Position numbers and translations under genes: made by a program. From assembly GCA_023974075.1 (NCBI GenBank), contig CM043796.1, positions 24,668,927 to 24,732,926 of the forward strand: a DNA stretch of 64,000 nt. The letters run 5' to 3'. Source of the DNA: Chaenocephalus aceratus. Its lineage: Eukaryota; Chordata; Actinopteri; Perciformes; Channichthyidae. The notes beneath the pieces were generated by a model that searched no databases, was not told the origin of the DNA, and was given only the letters and a program-made list of their open reading frames with translations. Positions 13,322 through 27,929 of this stretch are shown in pieces (position 1 is the first letter of the stretch; every line of letters begins with the position of its first letter).

Positions 13322-15347
13322 TTACAGAGGACATGTGTACAAGCAGCATATTTTAAAGGACCTTTGTTTGCACTCCTCCTTAGTCTCACAGCCGACCCAA
13401 ATAGACTAAACCGAAATAATTAAGTCCACTCCGAAATAAACCAAGGAAAAAATCAACATGACATTTTGAGAGAATTGATTGGAACATTAGCATTCTATCC
13501 GACGCACAGTTTGTGTGTGAGAGCAGAGATGGTCTGTCGCAGTCTTCAGTTTGAAGAGCACATTTAGAGGAACGACAAACACAAAATTAGGCCAATGACC
13601 TCATTTATAATGTAAGCAAGTAAATAATGATGTATTAGCACATGGGGATTATGCATTTTCCTCAGACACAGGGAACCAGAGTATGTGCGCCACAGGACTG
13701 AACCAGTGGTTAAAGGCTCAAAATACAAAGTAGTACAACGTAATGCAGTGATGTGGATATACCAGACTGCATGAAGAGGTATACTGAAGGCAGGAGCCTA
13801 CATGACTAAAGTCACGTACCAAGGACTCCATTTGAGCTATAATCCATGGCTGTGAACAGACTTGTGACTTTTCAAACTACACACAATATTAAAAAGCAGC
13901 TTATAGAGATCTCACACTTTGTACAGGGGACTATTGTTCCCGCTCTTATTTATCCTTTTCAGGAGCTACAGGTCAGGGCAGTCTGAGTAGCTGGAATAAT
14001 GGGAAGCAATTATATTTTTATTCTCCTAGGATTACAATGTGTTTTAAGAGAGAGGTCGCTGCAGCATGAGAACAATGCTGCAAGAATACATGTATTGGTG
14101 TCATTTCTACGAGTGTGTGAAACAACTAAAGGGCACCATAATTACACATCATCAGGACGCTGATGGCTTATGCAATAATATTCTTAAAATGGTGTTATTT
14201 CCACATGGTGGCTTTGCATAGACATGTCAAAAGTCAAGGGAAACTATAAAGAGTGTTTAGATGTGACAACAACGAGGCATGTACTGGATAACCAACAGAA
14301 ACCTGTTGCCGTGTGTGATGCCCCTGTGGGTTCATCTGGAAGGGTGTGGCTGTCCAGCCTTGATTGCAGACTCAGTTGCCCTGCAGCTACTTGGAGCCTC
14401 TCCGTCTCCTCTCTGCTTTCTCCTGCAGCCACCTGGTTCTGTTGAGTGTGCTATGAGGTACTTCAGTTGCTTTACTTTAACACATACATGTCCATGCAAC
14501 GCTCACCCTGCATTTACACTACTGACACAACTGACGTCCACACCTCGTGCTTTACCTACTTTGCACTTACATTAATTTGGTTGATTTGAATTGTTTGCTT
14601 AAATAAACATATTTTGATGACCTTTGATATGGTGTGTCTCCTCTGTGGCCTTTTGAGCCAGGTCACAACAACATACAAGTGCAACCTCCCACCCATTGCA
14701 TGTGAACGCATGCACTCCCCTCAGTGAGCCTCCAACGTGTCAACAAGGAACACATCGTCTCCAGCTCAGTTCAAATATTGAATTCAAACCCAGCCAACCC
14801 CCCCCCCCCCACCAGACCACCCCTTGCTGAGTTTGCACATTTGCCCCATCTTTGCAGAATGTGCACACTGTACTTTACGGCCGACTGAACTGTATTTGAC
14901 AGCCTATGTTTCTTCCAGTCTTCGTAATGGATGTTTATTCTGGTCAATCCAAAGATGTCTTCCACAATGAGGACCATAACAAAATGAGTGGAATTTGTCA
15001 GATGCTTCAAAGATGAATTGTGAAATAACAAACATCCATGTGATGTGGATAGAGCAGGTGAGAAGGAGATTAATCACACACTCGATCAGAAAAGCATGCT
15101 CGATAGAATAAAAGAGTAACACACTGTCAGGAGAAAGAAGAACACGCTCAGATGAATTTCCAGCACCATGGACAGCTCATAGGAATCATAAAACCAAGGG
15201 CCTCACAAGGTCTCCTCCTAATCAATCTTCACAAACAGACATGCACTTTTATCACCTAATTTACTAATAGATGTTATTTACACTCAGTGGCATTACCCAC
15301 AGTGCACAGACTACAACAGAATACTGTATAGCTTTAGAGTAGGAGGG

Positions 15348-15580
<233 letters not shown>

Positions 15581-15949
15581 TAAAGGAGTCTGGTTTCAAG
15601 CATGCTGCTTAGAGGTAGTCACTACACTACGGTTGCAGTTCACTACACTGCCTGCTGATACAACAAATAGACCAGTTGCTTCCTGACAACAAAATCCATT
15701 CCCCTTAACAAATCGTGGCGTATTGGCTTCAAGAGGTCAATGTGAGACTCTTAGGCCAAACACATAATTAACGTAAGATGCATGAGCTTATCATACACAG
15801 GACATGTGGGTCCAAAGGACAAGGCCAGTACCACACAAAGTTCCCATGACGTTGACATTTAGTAACCAACTTTCTGCAGGACACTAATGTGCAGCCTGCA
15901 TGGAAAGGATTACATGTGTAACAGCTCAAAGTGTGCATCAATAACTTAC

Positions 15950-16693
15950 CTTTACAGCATCAGCATGGGTGACTTTGTCGAAGACTTTGTCATTGACTTT
16001 CATGATCTGGTCGCCGATTCGAAGACCCTCTTTCTCCGCCAGGCTTCCCGGCTCCACCAGGGACACGTAGATCCCGACCCCATGCTCGGACCCTCCGCGG
16101 ATGCTGAAGCCCAGGCCCTCGTTGCTCTTGTGTCTCTTCATGGTGACCTGCCGGATCTCGCCCGGCGGCTCGTGGACAAAGTTCCTCCCGAGCAGAGGCA
16201 CCAGGGGAGCTGTCCCTTCGCTGCTGGTGCTGAAGCTGTCCGGAGAGCCACGCAACGCCACCTGAAACTCCGGCGGGTTGTTTGGTGAGAAATGCCCCGG
16301 GGGAGTCGGGCTGGCACTGGGGAAGTCTCCCGGCGGGGGTTCGGCGTTGCCATTGCTCGCAACTGAATCCGATTTTAAGTAGAGGCCCTCCGAGGTGTAC
16401 TGCTCGAAGAGGAGCTGGTCGGAGCGGGGGATGACCAACCGAAGCATGGGCAGAAGTTGCCGCTTGCTGGGCGCGTTGAGGATGACGTTGAGGGTCTGGA
16501 CCAGGTCGTACACGTTGCGTTTGGAGTGGTACACGTTGAGGCAGTGGATGAACTGCTCCCTCTCAAAGTCGTTGAGCAGGAGGTTGAGCGCGTTGTGCAG
16601 TTTCCTCACGTTGGCCGACAGCGTCCGGGCACTGGAAGCCACTGAGTTGGCCGAGGAGCTGAGCGACATGCGCTCCAAGTCGGTGCTGCTCAT
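15950..16693 (-). CDS. whrn: Whirlin, first coding exon (248 codons)
   Basis: Whirlin is the PDZ scaffold of hair-cell stereocilia tips and of the Usher type 2 complex at the photoreceptor periciliary membrane. The exon encodes a Ser-rich start, then the harmonin-homology domain (about residues 25-100, with REQFIHCLNVYHSKRNVYDL and LLPMLRLVIPRSDQLLFEQY). A Pro/Ser-rich linker follows (about 110-175), then most of PDZ1 from residue 180, with the carboxylate-binding GLGF at 193-196 and SIRGGSEHGVGIYVSLVEPG. The exon ends in AAG with a perfect gtaagt donor, phase 0, in the same place relative to PDZ1 (HADAVK) as expected from mammalian whirlin. I start at the ATG at 16693 (context gccacgATGa) because the 10 codons upstream in frame begin with GTG. 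The rest of the gene lies outside the window to the left. Which fish paralog (a or b) it is cannot be told. Confidence 0.95.
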
Positions 16694-17600
16694 CGTGGCG
16701 GGCTGACCGGGACACGGCGCCACACTGGTTAGAGAGCAGGCATTACGGGCTCGCAGCCCGGGTTTACACCGGCGCTTGGCATCACGACCGCTGGAGGACG
16801 GGCACTCCGGTTATATCCATGCTGCCCGCCTCTTCCAGATGATCCGCCGATTAGTAGCAATTGGCTAAGTGAGGGAATGCAAAGGGGCAACTTCTACGGG
16901 CAGTTTAGTCCAGCGAATTCAATTTCACAGCTGACACAAATGAATAAGCACTTACCATAATTTTTAAATCATTAATTGGATTCTGCAAACTTCCCCTTGG
17001 TCAGGATGGACATGCAACAGCCTCTCGGAAACCCCGTCCCGCTCCTCGCAGAGCTTAGTAATGAGCAGCAGTATGATCCACCCTGCTGTCATTAGCTACG
17101 GTCTAATTTCCCAGCAGGTCAGGTGGCCGCCGAGCCGCCGCTTCTCTGGTGTCTCGCCGTCAGCAGCAGCTCCACGAGGCGGAGCAAAACAATAATACGA
17201 GGACTTAAAAGTTGTAGGCGACTTCGTCCTCTGCTTCGTTAGCAACTCGAAAAGAAAAGCTATTCCCTCAACGAAGAAGCAGAAAAAAAGTTGTTTTCGA
17301 GCTCGTGCTCAGCGTCCGGAGGAGTCCAAACGTCCCGCTCCGGTCTCGGTTATAGTTCCAAACGAAGTGAAGTTGACAGAAATGTCTTTCCAGCAGTTAC
17401 ACGGAGCGAAAGACGCGTTTCAGTCGTTTTTGTGTTGGTTTAGTTTTATTTTCCGTACCGTTGCGGTGACCTGCTGAACGGTGTCTCCGTTACTACAGCG
17501 ACAGACTGAGGCTGGCGGCTCGCTCTCCTCTGACAGTCCTCTAACAGGAAGTGACGCAGAAGCCTCGTGCAGCCAATACATGGCTTGTTATTACTTACAG
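16694..17600 (-). promoter_or_regulatory. whrn: CpG-rich 5' flank and probable promoter of whrn
   Basis: Upstream of the whrn ATG the DNA becomes rich in G, C and CpG (for example 17100-17350 and 17440-17560), in contrast with the AT-rich surroundings. Near 17545 the plus-strand text caggaagtgacgcag combines an ETS core (GGAA) with a CRE-like TGACG. A ccaat box on the plus strand lies at about 17573. No transcription start can be fixed from sequence alone. Confidence 0.5.
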
Positions 17601-18082
17601 CATGCGCTCGTGCTTATGACAATTGGTTACTAAACAGGACTTTAATTAGACATTAGTGTACCATGCTTTTGGCTGTTCAGCTTGTCAAATCTAAAAATGG
17701 TTCTACTTATAAGGACCCAACGTGACACAGGTGTCACATCACATGACATTTAAATGTTCTGGAAAGTTCCTTATACAACTTTAGCCTTTATTTTATCTCA
17801 TGAAGTCCCTAAGTGACACACACTGAACAGTCTGGTGGGTCATGGGCCACGTCATTTGATGTTGTGTTCCCATAACAACATGTCCAAGATGTTCATGTGC
17901 CAGACTACATTTCAAAAGTGTGTTGTTGCTAAAGGTACAATTCAAGCCATTTAAGAATTAAAATGCGTACATAATATGTCCTTTATTACATACATTTAAC
18001 CTGTTGTGGAAACATTTCTTGATCGAATCGATATGAAACAAATGAGACGAACATTTGGTTAAAGTCCCATTTGGTCCCATTT

Positions 18083-18128
18083 GGTTAAAGTCCCGATGTG
18101 ACACCAGTGTCACATCGGGACTTTAACC
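18083..18128. repeat. Perfect 22-bp inverted repeat with 2-nt centre
   Basis: The left arm begins ggttaaagtcccgatgtg and the right arm is its exact complement, ending cgggactttaacc, separated only by ca. A smaller hairpin of the same vocabulary (gtgacacaggtgtcac) lies at about 17720, which suggests both belong to a palindromic repeat or MITE. Confidence 0.95.
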
Positions 18129-18292
18129 CTAAACTTTCACAGTAAACCCGGAGTGACATATTTGCACAATTAGAAATATTATTATGATCTGCTCAGTTAA
18201 TTTAGCTAAATAAATTACATGTAGTTCATATATTCTTTATTCTTCAATTCAAAGAATGTTCAAACTAATTTAAACCAAAAAATCATCCTCAT

Positions 18293-18545
18293 TAAAGGTG
18301 GGGTAGTTTGAGAAACCGGCTCGAGATACACTTTTTGTTATATTCCATGGAATGCTCTTAACATCCGATAGCAATGAATATCTGAAGTGCTTTGACAACA
18401 AATCCATAACAAAATGTCATCTGTGGAAGCCGTGACGCTGTAAAAAGCACGACCAATCATCTGAGCCGGCCCGGCTAAAATAACTGGATGGCCTACCTGC
18501 CTGTCAGCCTTCCATCGGGGCACAGACTTATCTCGTGCCCTCATT
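18293..18545 (-). mobile_element. Degenerate copy of a TTAA-type MITE
   Basis: It begins attaaaggtggggtagtttg and continues with the same text, on the opposite strand, as the copies at 42159-42474 and 45270-45504 (gagaaaccggctcgagatac, ggccggctcagatgattggtcg). The far terminus is lost. It has no coding content. Confidence 0.75.
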
Positions 18546-20029
18546 GGTCATGTGCGCGTTCGTGCGTGTGTGTTGGAGGAGGGGCTATAAATAAGCGTTA
18601 TTTTACCATTAAAGCTCAAATCGACATATATATATATGTGTCACATGTCAAATATTTGACTCTAAGGGGGGTTCTTGTCAGAAATGTGTTCTCGGTGTTC
18701 TATTTAGTCGATGTTTCCCTTAATTTCCCCAAAAGTAGAAATGTGTCCGGGTTCTCATGGGTTAAATGTTCTGTGAATATAATAGAATACAATCTTAACA
18801 CATATGTAGAACTATGTTCAGAGCTTGTTTATTTGTTTATGTGAAGGCTGGTAATTATTTCATCAACAATATACGATGGCCAATATGTTTAACATAAAAG
18901 CCATGAGAGGCTAACAATAAAAACATGGTTTCCCATCTTTTAAGTTTGATTGCAATAGTGTTTCTACTCCTGCGCCTTTTGACCACTTTTATCTGTGAAA
19001 AAAGTGTTTGTGCTTCATTTTCTTTCATATTCCTCTTTATGTGGATTAAAACATCAATCTTTGCCAGTTGTGAAGGATTTTAACTTCTGCTGGAATCTTT
19101 CATCCAAGGGTACTTGCCCTGCAGCCTGAAGGAGCAAAGTGGAGGTGAACGCAGCCCAGTAATCATTCACAAGTGCAAAACGGTGACGATGTCAACTGAG
19201 GTCAATGTGCTTGTTTGGCAGCGTTTCTGAGCTGAGTGTCCCTTAAGACACGCTGTGGCTAAGGGCCAAATGTTTCCTTCTGGCTTATTAACCAGTAACT
19301 CAAGCGTCTAAAAGGCCGACCAGGGCAGACTGAGGACTGTCTGCTCTCACAAAAGGCTCCATTGTGACATTTTAAATTAAAACGGTGGCTAAGTAGTGCT
19401 GGGTGATAGACGTATTAAGGTGGGAAATTGGCAATTAGAGGACAAAAAGGACTTGGGAAAGAGTTCTTAGATGAGATAGGAATGCAGTGAATACCAGAGG
19501 AGGAATCGAGGTTAAAGCACAGATGACTGACGACACAGAACGAGTCAGCACTCTACATCCTTAAAGTGACACAGCAGCACTGTCAGCAAAGCAGTGACCA
19601 AGGCAACCCAGATAAGATCGCCATCGTCTGATAGAATATGCGAGGTTTCAGAGTAAGGTGTTTATCGGGGCATTATTTATTTCGCTATGTCTCTATTTTC
19701 AGTCTTGTTTTTTCAGAAAAGCCTTCCAAGCACTGTCCTGTTGACAGTAAGAAGGTTATATTACAGAATAGACTGATAGGCAGTATATGTTGATAAAGAA
19801 AACTGTGATATTACACCAGACTTCAAATGAGGACTTATTGGTGAAATGATATTACACGACAGCGCCAACACATGGGGGCATATATGAGGGCCCTGTCAAA
19901 TTACCCACAAACCCATAGTCTTTGAGGGACAGATTAATGTCCCATCCTTATATCAATGTCAGGGAGATGAGACCATGCAGTGCATTGGGGTCTTTGGGAG
20001 AGGCAGAGATGTACAATAGTGTAATAGTG

Positions 20030-20218
20030 GAGGCTGTGGCGCAGTGGACTAGTGCGTTGGTGTCCGGATAAGGGGAGCACCGGTTCAAACCCCACTGACG
20101 TCAGCATGTCGTTGTGTCCCTGAAGACCCTTCACCCCAAAGTGCTCCTGTGGGGATTGTCCACAGCACTGAGAATGTAAGTCGCTTTGGATAAAAGCGTC
20201 TAACAAGTGACATGTAAT
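20030..20218 (+). mobile_element. tRNA-derived SINE, plus strand
   Basis: A-box-like tggcgcagtggactagtgc and B-box-like ggttcaaaccc are followed by a body and the tail gtcgctttggataaaagcgt. It is the same family as the minus-strand copy at 7665-7826. Confidence 0.8.
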
Positions 20219-23200
20219 GTATCATCAGCATGATATTGAATATATACATAGAGATGGTCACTAATGTAAGATCACAGAGGCCCATCTGCTGCTTAAGCGT
20301 GTTGGTTATTATTGATCTCAATGGTATTGAATGCCCCACTAGGATCTCCCACCAACACCAGCCAGCAGTGGACCTCATTAACTCTGTAATGGGAGCAGAT
20401 CCCTGCAGGAGGTCCAACACATGTACACAGTGTGGGTGTAATGATAGAGTGGACACCCGCTGTGTGGTCGCATAGTGCAACTGGCAATGGGCTCTGTGGA
20501 GAAAACAAACAATAACAAAGAATGGAGAAAAAGCAGAATTGTAGATACATCGTCCAAAAGATTGAAAAAAAAGCACCCAAAATGAGCAAGAAAACTAACC
20601 AGTAAACAATTATCTAAAGAAATAAAGAAGTAGGACAATCAATACACGAAAAAAGGAAGAGAGCGTGTGTATATCAGAAAACCCCCCGTCCTTTTCAAGT
20701 GTCTAAAGATAACACGGGCTCATGAATGTATACCAACAACCGTAAATGGAAAGGTGAAAATGCAATGAATAAATATGTAAAGAAAACCACTTCAGAAATC
20801 TGAGAGACAGAGAGATGACACTGGGAAGTGTTATTCAGCTCTGCTAAGTGTTGATAAAGCAAACAAATGTGCAGTGTGTGTACACTTGTGTGTGTGTGTG
20901 TGTGTTTGGAGTTGATTGATGACAGTAATTAGAGGAGTTCACCAGTGGGAAACATTAGAGACAGAGATCCACACTGCACAACACACGATACAGCAGAGAA
21001 GAGACAGAGAAACTGTTTGAGAAAGAATGAGAGAAGAATCAGAACAGAAAGAAATAAGTCATGAAAACACACGCAGCGCTAACGACTTTCACTTTCATCA
21101 CATGTTTCCATTGAAAGTGCAGAAGCTCTGAGCTGAACGCCGAGACGGACAGAGACGGGTTCTCTCTTGGTGGCAGAACAACGACTGTTAGTGAAGAGAT
21201 GACCGCAGTGAGATGAACTATTACGATACTCTGTGACCGTGTGTGCTGACAGAATGCAGCTTTACTGTTATTCTATTGGCCCTCTAGTTGACCAGTATGA
21301 CCAGTGCACTTTGTCCCAGAATACATTTAAAAAAAGGCTGCCCACTCAAGTAAATTAGCACATGTTATGGTTAACTGTAATCATTCTGAAGGCTTACAAG
21401 GCTTACAGACTACACTTAATAGGCTTACCGGCGTATGACTAAGAGCTTAACAGAGTCATCAGTTTTGGTCAAATGGAAGATACATGAGCTCGAAACAGGA
21501 CAAGCCATGTGTGTGTGGAGCTGCATTCGACCTCGGTGATGTATTCACAGAGGGTCAAAGGACTATGCATCATGTGAAATGCTCATAGTGGACGCACAGA
21601 GAATTATCACCCAACTCATCGTCTTAATGTCGTGACCCACAACTTCACTGCTACGTGTTACCATCAAATTGGTTTAAGTATTTGGAAGGGGAAAAAACTA
21701 AGTTAAAAGGAGAGTGAATATTGGTTGAGTGCATTAGAAATTCAGCAATATTTTTTTTGTATCATATTGTGGTTTTTGCTAAATTGATATCTCTTCTTTT
21801 CTTTTGAAGGTGGGTTGAATAACTCCAGGCTTAAAGGTTCCCAGTGGATTTTTTGTAAAAAAACCAAACTTATATTAACATGCAGTGTTACCAACATCCA
21901 TTGTGTGAACCATTGAGGTCTAACAGACGTTGAATATTGAATGCATTACAGTCCTCGTAAAACAAAAGCACAATCAATATTAATCATTACACTTAACTTG
22001 AAGAGAGAGTATTATCAACTTCCAATCAACAGTTAACAGCATGTCGAAACGATGCATGTGGCCCTCAGTCATGTGTGTGACTATTTTTTTTTTTTAAAGC
22101 AAGCAAGAAAGAAACAGCTAGTAGGAGAAGACAGGCTGCATGGAAGTGGAACCGAGTGTCTGAAACATTAACACTCAGAATGAAGTCACGTCTTAACGAG
22201 TCATGCAACACTGAGATTCTCACACTATAAACTTTATATGCAAGCCTGAGTATTCATCTGGAAGAAAGAGGCACTCATTTGTTTTGAAGGATGCTCCAGA
22301 GTACAACTGATAGCGACATTAGCATAACTTATGTCACTTATATAATTAGAAATACATGTGTGGAAACTTGGAAAAAGTTGGAAGATTCTAAATTAAAAAG
22401 TATGAAAGTGCTTAAAAACGGATTAATGAGAAAAGGTTGGAACTGTTGGTGATAAAGTGCAGATGTATTTAGGCTGTGCTGGTGGAGACTGGACTGGCTG
22501 ATAGTGTACATGTTTTCCCCAAGGACTTAGCATTTTCTGATGAGACTGTTAAGTAGAAAAACCTGCTGGACTCGACTCTTCGTGACTTCGGCTGCTGATA
22601 CCGGCTCTCGCACACACTCCACTGCTGCACACACTGTATATGCCAGACTCGCTGCTAAGTAGTGCAGTATGGAGGAATATGGTTTATTCACAATAAAAAA
22701 TAACACACAGTTATCACAATATCAAGAAAAACACTAAAACAAATGTCTCATGTTAACAGATGAAACAACCTGTTAGCCTAGCTTAGCGGTGGTGAGGGTC
22801 ACATGACTTCTCTTCACCAGCGCTAAGCTAAAGGTGGCTAATGTTTGGCGCAACTTCCGTTTTTATGACACAGCTTCAGACATTCCCAAGTGGGGTATTT
22901 ACTGCAACCGCCCAAGTTTGTGTTAAAAACAGACCTTATTTCAGGCAGTGCTCAAATGCTAACTCTATTTCGAGGCAACACAACACTAAAACCGCACTGC
23001 TTAGGAGCCATTTAAGTTCTTATCAAAAAAGTATTGATACAATACTCTGCAGGGTATCAATACATATCTGGCAGTCAAAAATAATTGGAACTGTAAAATT
23101 GAGGCAGTATTTGTTGCAGCTGTATTGATTGCAATGAATGGTGCTGGTGGAGCTACTGCCATTACTCTCCCTCATTTAACAGCAGAGACAAGCTCTGCAT

Positions 23201-23910
23201 TAATGACAGCCAAAGGGAAAACGTTTTTAATTAATCCCATGCTGAATGTTGGCATCAATCTTATCGTTTTGGTTCAGGCAATTATTCTTGTTCTTCTTTA
23301 TTATCTATTTAATTTCACCGTACTGCTTCCTTCTTTCGAAAAGAGGGAGGTATAATCCTGCTGTGTCTGAAACACTCTGCAGTCAAGGAGGCATGTGTCA
23401 TTCCCTATTGACGCAAAACACATGTCATCCTTAGCTTGTTTTTTAAAATGTACAACCACATTTTACACACTACTTCATTCTCAGATAAGGTTTTGGATTT
23501 CTGGAAACAAAAACGAGCAGCACTTGTGTAAATCTGCTTTCTTGTCTTTCTAATTTTCTACATGAGTAACCCTTCTGTTGCCAATCTTTCATAGCATGTA
23601 AAGAAGAAGGTAGACATGCTTTGAAGGGAACCAGAGACATTGGACATAAGTGAAGAACATAAGCCTTTTGTTTTGTCTTCAAACCACCTTCAGGGGAAGT
23701 AATTAAAGCAATTAAATCATCATGACTTTTCCACATCAAGACTCTGGTAGCATCCTCTTTAGTTGTCCTTCACTCGTGGTCTGCCTCCCTTCACATGACC
23801 CCATGGATCCATATCTAAAGAAAGCTCCACTGTGTTTGTGTGTGATTTGATTATTGAGTCTGACTTGGAATCACATCACATTTAGCCGAGCTGGCTGCGG
23901 ACGACAGATC

Positions 23911-23998
23911 CCCACCCACCCACCCACACACCCACACACACCACACACAACACACACCACAACACACACAACACACCACACACACACACACACACACA

Positions 23999-24069
<71 letters not shown>

Positions 24070-24122
24070 ACACACACACACACACACAACACACACACAC
24101 ACACACAACACACAACACACAC
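23911..24122. repeat. Compound CA-rich repeat (CCCA, AACA and CA units)
   Basis: Mixed (CCCA)n, ACACACA, CCA and AACA steps. The uninterrupted frames across it on both strands are low-complexity artefacts. Confidence 0.97.
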
Positions 24123-26589
24123 ACTTCTTCTCAGTGCTGGAGTTAAACAAACAAGGGGCGACAAGTTTGCTTCCGTGAATTCAAGCTCTCATTAACTGAG
24201 ATGTTCTCTTGGTATTCATAAAAACAGAGCAGCTTTTTTTTTTATGAAAACTTTTTCTGAGAGTTATGAGATACAATATATATTTCAGAAATTCAGGGCA
24301 AATGCATTCAACGTAATGGGACCATACAACAATCTGGTTTCACATCATGGAGTGACATCTGAGGAACACACATGTCCTTAACAAACCTTCAGAGCCCTAA
24401 CAGCTTTAGTGCTACAATAGCAGCTACTGCCATGGCATTATTTATTCACAACTAAAAGTGTGAAGGTGACACAATAAGTACATGCAAAAAACTATAAATG
24501 ACTGTAGGAATACATCTGCTGATTGCAACGGAGGAAAATAAAAAGAGTCCAACATAGTTCATCTTAAAACACTTGCCAGGATAACCAGTTTGGTTGGTTA
24601 TAAATAAAGCAAAAGCCAATTTCCAAAAGTTATATCAAGAAAACATTTTGGCCAACCTCATCTCTTCTTCCTCCATTCCTTAATTCCCCCTACCTTTAAT
24701 GCGTCATCTGAGTCCACAGGGATGCTGCTGACTCTTGGTTGATAGATCACAGCTCGCAGCCTGGCTCCAAGGTTTCTGGCTTCTCACATGAATTCACCTC
24801 TCAGTGATCAGTGGAGTCACACTGCTCTGCGAGTCTGCACAACCCATGGATCATCCAACTCTGAGGTGGAGGAGAGGAGAGACCTGAAGGCAGCAGGGGT
24901 GTGTAGTACATCAAGATAGAATCAAGCCAGAAGTGCATCGTAGCAGGATAGCATAAGTCATAAACACGACAGGATACCCTAAACACAGGCTGGAAAGTAT
25001 TTCACTGCATCTCACGTTGAAAGACGCTTTTCTGGGACAACATGGATAAAATCCTAAAAGATATGTATTACATTCTAAGCAATTGTGCCATGATGTACCT
25101 AGGTAACACTGAGGAGCCTACTAAGTAATATAGCCAGCAACAAAAAGCATTAACAATAAAACTGTTTTTGCTAACCGTAGCATCACTGCTGGGTATGAGC
25201 ATGGTCAGACGTGTGTTCTGTTGAAGCTGTATACACACTCGACAGCGATGTACTAGTGTACTGAAACACCCTGGAGTGCACTTGACATCAGTGTAAATTA
25301 ATAGCTACTTTACCACTTTCGCACCGTTGCAAAACGTGTTATCATCAAGCCACCCTGTGTCAGTGGCCTTGGGTCTGAAGCTGTGAGTATAAACCAATGA
25401 TGTTTCTATTATTGCACAGAGATAGCCATTCTGGTTATACACATTAAACACTGCTAATTAAGTTAAACCCTCCAGAGGGTTGCTGAACTAATGTCTCTAC
25501 TTTGTCATCTGTCTCTCTGTCCAGAGCCAGGTTAACCCCTGACTCCACCTCATGTTGCGGTTATCCCTGCTTTGCTCATGTGCAACCAGTCGGTTCTAAG
25601 CATCTTGAAACTCGCCCTGATAAAAAAAAAAAAAAAACAGGCACGAAAAAAGACCAGAAGTTACAATTGAAACAGAACCGGCCTTGGCTTGTACAAGCTT
25701 GCACGTATTTGGCCCAATAGCTAAACAATTTCCTTATGGCAATCAACGTAAGAAAATGACAATCGCTACATTCTGATTGGCGAACTAAGAACTCTTTCTT
25801 GAGTACTACAACTACACTTTACAACAGAGTATCACGCTAGTGTTGAACATCGGAGTACCACAGGGTTATGTGCTTAGCCCCCTCCTGTTCATGCTATACT
25901 CAGATGACTGTAACTCTCAACATAAAGAATACTCTGTTAATAATACCCTTTATTGCCTGGATCACAAACAACAACGAGGCTCATTTTAGGTTGCTGGGAA
26001 TTCCCATCAAAAACACCCTGACACGGTCATACTATATCTCAAGCCTGGTAAAAAATAAAGCTCAGAAATGGCAGAAAGTTTCCTGTTAAGTTTTTATAGA
26101 AGAATAAAAGAGACATAATACACTAGACTGAAATGTGCACAACCCACAGCTGTAAACATGAGTTTTTTGCACATTTTGTAAGTAAAAAACTTCAAATCCA
26201 ACCTAAACATCCCCTACAGGCAGTGAGACACACATTGCCTATTGAAGACCATGTGCAACATTATCTCAAGGCAACACTCACCAAGTTTGAATACAGCTCT
26301 TTATAAGACATGTTGGCAAACATCGTAGTGACAGTTTGTGCCTTCAGTGTGAACATCTTTTTAATTCCCCCTCGGGTAGCAATTCATTCCAGAAAGTGTA
26401 TTCTTCATATTCAATTGGAAGAAAGATGCTGCTTTAAGCCTTAAGCTAACTCTCAGTGCCAAACAACAGATTACTACAATACTCCACACAGCATCCACAC
26501 ACAGGTCAACAGCAGCCATGCAACTCTGGGAAACATCCCATTTCATGAAATGAAATGTCGTCAAATGTAATGAAATGTACTTTTCAAAT

Positions 26590-26798
26590 GTTGGCCATGA
26601 GGGTTGTGCAATAGGTCGCCATTGTCAGTATGTGCGTCTGTGTATTGTGTTTGTTCAAACGGTGCATGACTGATGATATGTGTATGTCTCTTAATGTCCA
26701 CTATGTTTGTATATGTACATGTACAGTATGCGGAACTGCAGGACGGAGTCCAGAACAAATTTCCTTATCGGGACAATAAAGTATATCGTATCGTATCC
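26590..26798 (+). mobile_element. Probable non-LTR retrotransposon 3' tail
   Basis: The sequence ends cgggacaataaagtatatcg followed by TATCGTATC units. This is a poly(A)-signal-like AATAAA plus a short tandem tail, the usual look of a LINE or SINE 3' end in fish. No ORF2 remnant is visible upstream. Confidence 0.5.
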
Positions 26799-27929
26799 CA
26801 CATCTAATTATGCACACAAGATTTAAAGAATGTTGGATTATATATCAAATTTAAAACCATCTGCCTCTAGCAGTACATCCCACACCTGTAATTGGCAGAA
26901 ACACTAATTGGATCAATGCAGATTATTCTCTGTGGGTGTTTTCATGAGTATTCTGATCAGATTTTTGGAATATCTCTAAAAAGAACCTGGATATGCTATC
27001 TGTAGTACCCCTTTAGAAACCACTTCAGCATGATAACTCTTCATCCAGGTTTCTGAACATTCTTCACTCATACAGAGCGGAGCAACTGAGATGGTGAGAA
27101 GGTGAAAAAGAAAATATCAAAAAGCTCCCAGGTATTCCGGACCAAATATATCATACTATAATATATGATATGTCATTCTGGCTGCAAAACACTTAGGGAA
27201 CCTAAAGTTAAACAGATGCTAGTTTTGGCATCAGATTGCTATATATCCACAGTGTAATATACGATACACTCAAATATTATATAAACTATTCTGTATGTCG
27301 TATAATGAGCCTGCCGGTTGACGCGAAGGAAGCTGACATCTGCACCTTGAAAGACTTCGATGCAAGAAGTGGCAATATGTCAGCCAGGGGGACATGATGC
27401 AGACAATCTATAGGTTGAAGTCAATTGAAAAGGCCCTTGGCGACTGGGCATCGTTTAAGCTCTGCCTCTCTGCCAAGCAGCGCTGGGAGATTTATTTGCA
27501 GTATTTTAACCGCTGCTTATCCAGCCACCTTGTGTCTTTTACCTCCTTGAAATAATAAATCAATCTTATGTTTGTATGGATTTACAGAACTGGCTGGTAT
27601 TAAGTAGATGGGAAACACAAAATAGAAACAGATAGTATATTAATAAATAATATACCCATCTTCAAGTCAGACAATCCCAGGGTGTTACCTCCTGCCTTCA
27701 GTGCTGCAGTTTGGTTTACACTGATGGAAGTACAAGTGAAGTCATAACAGGGCGGCAAGGCAATCTGACAGTTAGTTTAGCACTGTGTTTAAATGTCAGG
27801 GTAAACTGCGTGTGCATGTCATTCATAAGAAAATACAATCATATAGAAAATTAGGGGTGGAACAAATATGGATACACTTGAGTATTGCAAAATTATGTTT
27901 TGTGTTTTCTGTATGGATTCTCAAAAACA

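Noticed and set aside
15887..16706. Plus-strand frames of 103 and 133 codons over the whrn exon
   Set aside because: They are antisense shadows of the conserved whirlin exon, whose own frame matches a known protein family and has a proper donor.
20030..20110. tRNA gene
   Set aside because: A and B boxes are present but the flanks do not fold into a cloverleaf and the unit continues into a SINE body and tail; the same holds at 1632, 7665 and 12976.
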